64,000 nt of DNA from Sialis fuliginosa. Taxonomy: Eukaryota; Arthropoda; Insecta; Megaloptera; Sialidae. The position numbers and the translations under genes are program-made. The DNA is taken from the NCBI GenBank assembly GCA_961205875.1, contig OY540817.1, positions 22,975,001 to 23,039,000 on the forward strand. Direction: 5' to 3'. Below the pieces are notes generated by a model. The model was not told where the DNA came from, ran no database searches, and saw only the letters and a list, made by a program, of their open reading frames with translations. Shown piece by piece: positions 56,643 through 64,000 of the stretch; the stretch's first letter is position 1, and each line of letters starts with the position of its first letter.

Positions 56643-58391
56643 TTTCTTCAGTGATATTTCATTTATGAATAGTTATTTGTGCTTATGTATAATTTAAATT
56701 ATGTATTATTCTATTTAATGTTAACAACAACTGACGTTTGTATTATCAGAAAACAATAATCTTTTGACCTTTTAATAACAAATAGATCTCTGAGTTCAAC
56801 TTACTTGTACATAATAAAAACAATTTATGTATTATTGAACATTAATAAATTACAGAATAGGTTTATTTAATTATTTAAAATAACTAAACTTGGTTTTTAG
56901 AATTTTGTTTACGTTAAATTGAATTCTGAATATCACATGGCCAAACAACACATGGTTAAAAATTCCATAGATTATGCATCGTATAGATAAACCGGTTTTT
57001 TAAATTTAAATTGATTTTTTTGGAAGTTAACATTTCGTTTTGAATTAATTCTTTGAAGTGTTTCTACAAAATACTTTGGTTTGAAATCGGATAATTATTC
57101 TCCGGGAGGAGTTTTTTGGCAGAATTTTTTTTTTCAGTTAAAATCATAATTTTTACTTAATGTGAGTAATTTTTGTTTACAATCACTCACGAATTGTATT
57201 TTTTACTCACGCTCGTGATACAATTCAATATACAGGGTGTTCCGTAAACATACAGGAGTTGTCGAGGACATTAAAACAATCGCTTTTTGTTAATAAACCT
57301 ATGCCCGATTTAGCAGTAAAGCCATATGACCTGAAAAATTCATGAACCAGATCAAAAATTAAATTTAAAAAAAAATCTACGCTAAAAATATTGGTTTTGC
57401 CCCTTCCCCCTATTAGTAGGGAACCCGGGCAACTGTCTTTTCTGTCAAAAGGATAACGCGCCACTGTCTCTTTTCAGTACTGATTTTTAATGTTACAGCA
57501 ATGTGGGTGGCAAATATTTTAGGCTTTTGCATTGATTATACCATTAACTATATTGGGCGTGGGTGAACAAAATTCACGAATCCACGGGTAGCGTATGTTC
57601 GACGCTTTACATACATTAATTTTTTATTATTACCGATTATGGTCTCCTGATAGCGAAAGATAAAAAAAATTATAATAACAGTATTTACCATAAACATAAA
57701 AAAAATTATATGTATACATACATTCTTCTGTACAGAAAAGTATATTTAGTTGCCTATATAAACAATTAATCTATTATCGTAATAATTATGTATTACATTA
57801 TTTTTTTATCAAATATCTTGATGCGCTCCTGATAACATAGTAAATATCACCGCAAGCACTGATTATTAGGAATTATAACATAGAACAATAGTACGTATGT
57901 AAAAAACGTGAAAAGTATTATGTTTGTAAATAAATAATCCTGAAAATTATAAATCCCCCACGTTCTTTAAAAGCATCAATACCACACGTGAACTTATACG
58001 TTGTAGTTAGTATTTGTAAGTTTTCTTTGATTTAGGATTTAGGTACCTACTACAGTAAAATACGCAATGCCACAAGCACACGTATTGTTTAAATATTTAT
58101 TTAATATACACTGTGGTTCAAATTGTTTTGAAAAAAGTAATTGAACCCATCCTGAATCGCTTTTGATTTTTTTTTTCAAATTTTCATTGTTAAATTTTTC
58201 CAACAATTACATTTGTAACAAAAAATATTATTCATTTATTTATTTCCAAACTAATTTATTATAAAAGTACGCATTTGTGTGTATGTATTTAATAAAAATA
58301 CGGGGTAAAATAAGAAGACCGCATGTCTACAATATACTATTATTTCTTTTTAACAAGTGTCTTTCTTTGTTGAGGCCAGCAGGTTTCCCAA
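56643..58391. other. Divergent intergenic region between PFAS and the plus-strand gene
   Basis: 1.75 kb separating two genes transcribed away from each other. A transposon-type ACAGGGTGTTCCGT motif at about 57233-57246 begins a fragment with a 79-codon minus-strand frame, probably transposon-derived. The rest is AT-rich with nothing recognisable. The PFAS promoter should lie directly above 56643 but no TATA box is obvious. Confidence 0.6.
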
Positions 58392-58428
58392 TATAAAACG
58401 GAAAAAGATAACTGCTCCGCAGTCAGTT
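58392..58428 (+). promoter_or_regulatory. TATA box and TCAGT initiator of the plus-strand gene
   Basis: TATAAAA at 58392-58398 is followed at the expected distance by the arthropod initiator TCAGTT (58423-58428; predicted +1 at A58425, about 33 bp from the first T of the TATA box). The sequence downstream (GTTAGCGAGACGGTGTG) is GC-richer than its surroundings, as in a 5' UTR. The transcript would have a 5' leader of about 567 nt before the ATG at 58992. No start-site data are available. Confidence 0.6.
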
Positions 58429-58991
58429 GTTAGCGAGACGGTGTGAAGTGAGCACCGTGCGCGCATGCGTAGTGTCGTTGCCATTGTTATGATCGTTAAA
58501 TCAACCAAAACACAGTATTTTGCAGATATTTAGTGACATTTGCTGTTAAATTATTTACTTTTATTTCAACAAACAAATGCAATATTAATTTAGTTATACG
58601 TGATATTAATAACAGTGTATGATTTTAATTAAGAAAAGTATATTTGCACAGAATACAGATACAGTACATGAATCTATTTTTAAATGATGTGTTTATGACC
58701 TGGTAATGATTGAAAGTAATCTGAAAAGTAAATAGCTGAAACGGTGAATGAATATATGTTATCAGTGCTGATATTTAATTGAGATCAATAAAAAGTTGTC
58801 AGTACGATTAAAAATTTAGCAACGACAGACGTTCGCGTTCGATTGAGTCACATATTCGTAAAAATAACTTACATTGGGTATTGTTGCCATCACAATGACA
58901 CACGAAATAAGAAAATAAGGTTTTCGCCAAGAAATTATAAAGTGGTTGTTGTGTAGTTATATATTTTATATCTTAAACACGACGTGTAAAG

Positions 58992-61900
58992 ATGTTCAGA
59001 TTGAGACAATTGAATGTGATTTTTAAGATGTTGACGAAAGGCAGTTTGGTATTAGTGGTGGTGTTTTTGACGGGCGTGTGTTCGAGTCCCGTACCCGGGG
59101 AACTGTTAGTGCAAACAGGCTCCACGATCACCAAGATATCGGTGGAGGAGAGCCGTCATAGACACATGGATAGCTCCCGCATGGCTTTCATAGCTTATAG
59201 AGATGAGAGCGGAGAAATTGTCAGCAATGCTAGCGAGGTTGGTTCGTCTTTCGTAATTTCTATATGAAAATACAAAAATAAAAGTCAACAATTAAAAAAT
59301 AAAAACAACAACAATTGAATTTAACATTTTTTTCAAATACCTACTTGATTAATTTAATTGCATGTGTGTGATTTTAGATTAGAGTTGATCGTTTTGGCTT
59401 GTGAATGACTCATGTTTGTTTATGTATTGTGGAATGCAGGGGGGCCACGAACATAAGGCACGTGTGCATTATAATGGGCAATCAGACACTGATCGGGTCA
59501 TTGGGTTATTTATAAAAATAAGTATGTTTACAAACAGCGAAGGCCGAAATATTTGATAAATAATTACATAATGTACGTCTTTTAATTTTAATGTTGGTGG
59601 GTATCCCCCATAATTTTTTATGACGGGAAATGTTAACGCGCGACCTGCATATATTTTAGCGTATTTTGGTTGGGTTATTAAATTAATTTTAATTAATTAA
59701 TGCTTTTGTATTAATATAATTTTTAATTTATATCTTTAATTTTTTATTTTTTTATCCACGAGCTGCCACTGATATTATTCATGTAGACATCCATTTATTC
59801 ATTTAATAATAACTATTAATAGTTTTTAAATATTCATGAATTGATTTTTGAAGGTCATTCAATTTAACTGGTTCAGTTACAAAAAAAACATTTATCAAGT
59901 AAATGCACAGTGCTTCCTCGTGCTAAATTCATCAAAAGCCTAGCTAATTATTATTGAAAAATTTAATTTAGATAAATTGCCTGGCATTGGTTAACCATTT
60001 AATTTTCATACAATTTTATTAAAAAATATAAATTCGTCATTTTTTCTTAAAACGCGCCTGGTTTTTTTCGTATATTTTTAATTTTTTGAGAATTTTAATC
60101 TAATTCTAAATTTTTTTGCTATGCAAATGTCAAATTAAATAGCAGTTGTAAAAAACAAATGACGATTTTTTAGTAGTAGGTGACCTACTATATTTATATT
60201 ATAGGAAATTTAATGCTCCACAAAAATTTCTATAAAATTTTCACGTAACATGTGTCGTTATTGAGATATTTTCAAAAAATAAATATTTTGAAGTGTCACC
60301 CCTCTCTTTTACAAACGATTTTATTGATTTTTATAAATGGGACCGTCCTCAAGCCAGACCCAACCAACCAAGTTTCATTAATATCGATTCAGTCGCAAAG
60401 TTATGCGTGTGACAAGGATTCAAGGGACAGACAGACAGACACGGAACGAAATGTTTTTCTTGACGTGAAACGGAAAAATCAAGTTGAAATTTTGAAAAAG
60501 ATAACTTTTTTTTTTACTCATTTTAAAACGATCACAAAGCTTCTCGTATCTTCGATATGGCGAGGAAGCAATATTACAAAATTAGCAACAATTGGGTGGT
60601 GTTTACAGGCCTTTAGATTTAGATTACTATCCATATGGATTATTTTAAAACTTATTAATGTTTTAATCCACTAAATGCGTTTTTGTTGTTATCTATAGAT
60701 ATAAAAGTGTTTTTTATGCGTCAAAATTAAATAAAATATTTACCTGGGGTATTACAAAGATAATAGGTATGTTACGATTGGGTATTTGCAAATAAATAAT
60801 GTGTAATCAGAAATTAAGGAAAACAAATAAAGTATGTGGTAAAATCCAGTGGCGAGGCGTGAAATTTTTAAAAGGGAAGCATATTTTGTCAATCCTTCCC
60901 CTCCTATTAACAAAAAAAACTAGTTATGAAACACTTTTTCAACCTTTTACTTTTTTAAATAAATTCTTATATATTTATATAGTAACTAAATGATTCTACG
61001 TCTTATTTTCTTGTATTTTAGTCGATATTTGTATGACGAGTTGAAGTTCTCTGCAGGAAATTTCACTAAAAAATTTTGAATTTTTGATTTCGTTAAAAGT
61101 ATGTTTGTTGTATAGAAAATGACGTGAAAAGTTGTTTGTTTCAAACCGCAGGTCTGTATCTCAAAACGTTCTCGAGATATAACCTCTCAAAGTTTTAGTT
61201 TTTTCAAATTTTTAGAGAAAAAAGGCCATAACTTTTGAACGTGTGGTCGGAATTGATTTTAGTTGACGGATTTGAAATCAGCGTGTCAAAATCTATATAA
61301 TGACATGTATAATACCTTAAAACTCGGAAAAAAATTTTTCACGAAAATCGAAAAAATTCAAAGGGGTATACCTTAAAAAAATGTCGATTTTTGGTCAAAA
61401 TTTTTTTGTCGAATTTTAAAGTATTATACATGTCATTATATAGATTTTGACACGCTGATTCCAAATCCGTCAACTAAAATCAATTCCGACATCACGTTCA
61501 AAAGTTATGGCCTTTTTTCTCCAAATTTTTTTTAAAATTAAAACTTTGAGAGGCTATATCTCGAGAACGGTTTGAGATACAGACCTGCGGTTTGAACCAT
61601 TCAACTTTTCACGTCATTTTCTATACAATAAACATACTTTTATCGAAAACAAAAATTCAAAATTTTTTAGTGATATTTCCTGCAGTGAACTTCAACTCGT
61701 CATACAAATATCGACTAAAATACAAGAAAATAAGACGTAGAGGTATTTTAGTCTTATAATTGAACGTGTAAATTAATATTAAATCATATTTTTGACTTTT
61801 GGTTAAAATGTTTGGGTTGCGCATAATAATATTTTATTAACTGAAAACACAGATTTGTATTAATTTACCCATAAAGAAAGGGAAGCACTGCTTCCCTTTC

Positions 61901-62805
61901 TTCCATGGATGCTTCGCCACTGGTATTTGCAAATGATTAATGTGTAATCAGTAATTAAGGAAAACAAATAAAGTATGCGGTATAATCATAAAAGTAATAT
62001 TAGAAGGTTAATAATAAAAAAATAAGCTTTTATTTAGATAACGGTAAAACTGGGGAAAATAACACATACGATTGTAAAAATGAGTTCAAGTTTGAAGAAA
62101 ATATACTTTATATTTGATTGCACTTATTATATGTAGAAACAGCTAAGAAATTATTAATTTGAAATTGACAACAAAGTATAAAATACTCATCTAATAATGA
62201 ATAAAAATATATAGAATTAAAATAAATGAGTAATTGAACCTTAATTGAACGATGACAATTTTTTTGTAGATTTAATTTCACGTTGGTAGTACTGATTGTA
62301 ATTGATTACAACTGTTTTATATTACGTAATTCATTGTTGGAGTAGGTGCAGTATATAGGCTTATTTTGAAAAGTAACAATCGACTTTCATAATATTTTAA
62401 ACAATTTCAATATTAAAATATTTGATTGTTGACAGACAGACAGACACTTAACCTGAAACGAAAAGATTTATTGTTGAAATTTTGAATAAATTCCGTGCAA
62501 AGTTCGAAACGTTAAATTATAACAATGGAAAAATCGAATACATTTAAAAATTCAACAATTAAATACATTTTATTGTAAAGTTTTAATTGTTGAATTTTTT
62601 AATAAATCAGTGCAGCCTTCGAAACGTGAAATTAACAATTGACAATACGAATTTATTCAAGAATTCGACATTCGATACGATTTGTGATAACCTAATGAAT
62701 TCATAGAAAAATATTTGTTTGATTTTTAAGAAAAAGCGAAGTAGCTGGTATATGCATGGAATGCCGTTGCCCCATGTTCCCTCTCAGTTCGATATCTGGA
62801 GGCAG
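58992..62805 (+). CDS. Unknown secreted protein, exons 1-2 only (partial at right edge)
   Basis: Exon 1, 58992-59237 (82 codons), starts at MFRLRQL; a second in-frame ATG at 59028 (MLTKGS) may be the real start. A signal peptide is clear (LVLVVVFLTGVCSS, likely cleavage before PVPG). The mature part is Cys-free with SVEESRHRHMDSSRM and an N-glycosylation site NAS, and ends at GAG|GTTGGT. A probable exon 2, 62731-62805 (75 nt), lies between a T-rich acceptor and a strong donor CAG|GTGAGA, is in phase, and encodes KKRSSWYMHGMPLPHVPSQFDIWRQ in two runs (KKRSSWYMHGMP then LPHVPSQFDIWRQ). A shorter 18-nt form of it (62788-62805) is also possible. The KKR could be a prohormone cleavage site. The family is not recognised and the gene continues beyond the window. 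Confidence 0.55.
59885..60578. mobile_element. MITE-like repeat, copy 3, reverse orientation
   Basis: Matches 39795-40524 in reverse complement with scattered differences (for example CAGTGCTTCCTCGTGCTAAAT, GTGTCACCCCTCTC, ACACGGAACGAAATG). It lies in intron 1 of the plus-strand gene. Short frames inside are non-coding. Confidence 0.75.
60847..61922. mobile_element. Foldback element with CAGTGGCGA ends and 65-bp flanking direct repeats
   Basis: The ends CAGTGGCGAGGC and inverse GCTTCGCCACTG bound 1,076 bp whose centre (about 60997-61730) is the same palindrome as in the 30212-31142 element. Immediately outside both ends are direct repeats of 65 bp (60782-60846 and 61923-61987) that differ at about five positions. 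No transposase ORF. It lies in intron 1 of the plus-strand gene. Confidence 0.8.
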
Positions 62806-62919
62806 GTGAGAAAACATTAAAAAAAATAATACCTTTTGTTGCTAATCTCTGGATATCTAATTTGATAGTATTTTTGAAGACTAGTGATTAAAAAAATTAA
62901 ATAACTAACATGTGACTTT

Positions 62920-63506
62920 AGGGTGTTTTTTATTTATTTTTTTTCGGTCCCGCAGACCTATGTTTTAGCTTTGGATCAAAAGTTAATTGTCCCAAAATTT
63001 CAGACTCATAGATCAAACCTGTGGATGGCGCAAACAGAAAAATAACTTTTTTACTTACGCGTGAATATCTCGTTGAAAAAAATTTTTTTTTTGAAATTTC
63101 TCAGGGGAATATTTTGTAGAGAATTAAGTACTCAATTCATAAATCCAATAAATTTTAAGAAATGTTTGTTTAAAAATTATCATAAAAATTGAATTTTACT
63201 TTTTATAATAATGTGTAAACGAACATATCTTTAAAAATATTCGATCTATGAATTGAGCACTTGGGATATTTTTTGTAAGAAATTTAATTCTCTATGATAT
63301 GCTGCTGTAAGAAATTAAAATAAATAAATTTTTCAACGAGATATTCACGCATAAGTAAAAAAGTAATTTTTCCCATGTTAATCAAATCGGTTTGCGCCGT
63401 CCACAGGTTTGATCTATGAGTCTGAAATTTTGGGGCAATTAACTTTTGGTCCAAAGCTAAAACATAGGCCTGCGGGACCGAAAAAAAATATTAAAAAAAC
63501 ACCCTA
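62920..63506. mobile_element. Foldback element with AGGGTGTTTTT ends
   Basis: A palindrome of about 585 bp. The left arm TAGGGTGTTTTT..CGGTCCCGCAGACC mirrors the right arm GGCCTGCGGGACCG..AAAAACACCCTA, and the arms include TTGATCTATGAGTCTGAAATTT and its inverse. It is non-coding and lies beyond the probable exon 2 of the plus-strand gene. Confidence 0.75.
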
Positions 63507-64000
63507 GTGTGACCTATCTCAACATTTTTGTCGAATGATTTAATTGTTTGAGTACCGCTGTCTATGCGTGACTTCAACCAATTACTATAATTTTTATTTC
63601 GTAATTGATCATGTGTCTTCTAGTTTCATTTTGTTGATTATATTTAATGAACGTAAAAGTAACTTTTTTTATTTAATTAATTAATTTACCATTTTAACTG
63701 TATAGGTACTGTAATAAATATTGTTATTATGGGTAAATTATTTATGTATGTGTAGGTATATGTAGGTACATATAGGAAGTATAGAATATTGAATTTTAAT
63801 TAACATTGTATTTAGAGGTATAAATTAGTTTTAATTACTATTAAATACTTTTTTATAATAGGTTATTTCTGAGCACGTATATGAGTCGTCCAAAAGTCAA
63901 AACGTATAAATTCACTTAAGGGGGCAGACCCAGTTAGAATTTTGAAAAAATCCATTTTTTTTTTTGTTGCATTTTCTCAAAGTAGAATATTTCAAAAGTA

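Noticed and set aside
57225-57464. 79-codon minus-strand ORF upstream of PFAS
   Set aside because: Starts within an ACAGGGTGTTCCGT transposon motif and resembles no protein I know; more likely a repeat fragment than a gene.

Overview
The window is insect nuclear DNA: AT-rich (about two thirds A+T by eye), with intron-rich conserved genes and many foldback and MITE-type transposons. The order of insect cannot be settled by eye. Three conserved genes lie head-to-tail on the minus strand: PFAS (purine synthesis, stop at 50572), then msps/CKAP5 (an XMAP215 microtubule polymerase, ATG at 49187, stop at 31757), then TRRAP/Nipped-A (a PIKK-family pseudokinase scaffold of SAGA/TIP60, ATG at 29441, running off the left edge at position 139 after 48 in-frame exons and about 3,663 codons). 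A fourth gene runs on the plus strand from a TATA+Inr promoter at about 58392. It encodes a secreted protein whose first exon (58992-59237) and a probable second exon (62731-62805) are visible; the rest lies beyond the right edge.

Layout: 1-29441 TRRAP; 29442-31756 intergenic with a TTAA-flanked foldback; 31757-49187 msps; 49188-50571 AT-rich intergenic; 50572-56642 PFAS; 56643-58391 divergent intergenic; 58392-64000 unknown secreted-protein gene. The four genes share no pathway and I see no operon-like link between them.

The introns hold most of the oddities. TRRAP contains a 2.75-kb gypsy-like remnant with GC-rich tandem repeats (3750-6502, TSD AATT), a 4.4-kb LTR-like insertion filled by a GC-rich minisatellite (12991-17388), two 18-bp minisatellites of one family, and a 297-bp satellite array split by a clean 1,479-bp inverted-repeat element (25058-26536, TSD ATA). 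In msps, almost the whole of intron 11 is a 187-bp tandem repeat derived from its own exon end and 5' splice site. Exon-end/splice-donor copies also occur in a PFAS intron and in the TRRAP retroelement.

No unmistakable new biological system is visible. The two candidates most worth testing are (1) an in-frame, tail-anchor-encoding alternative last exon inside msps (35201-35492), reached from a GC-AG splice donor, and (2) the repeated duplication of exon-end/5'-splice-site segments into downstream introns. The msps coding sequence also appears to lack TOG3.
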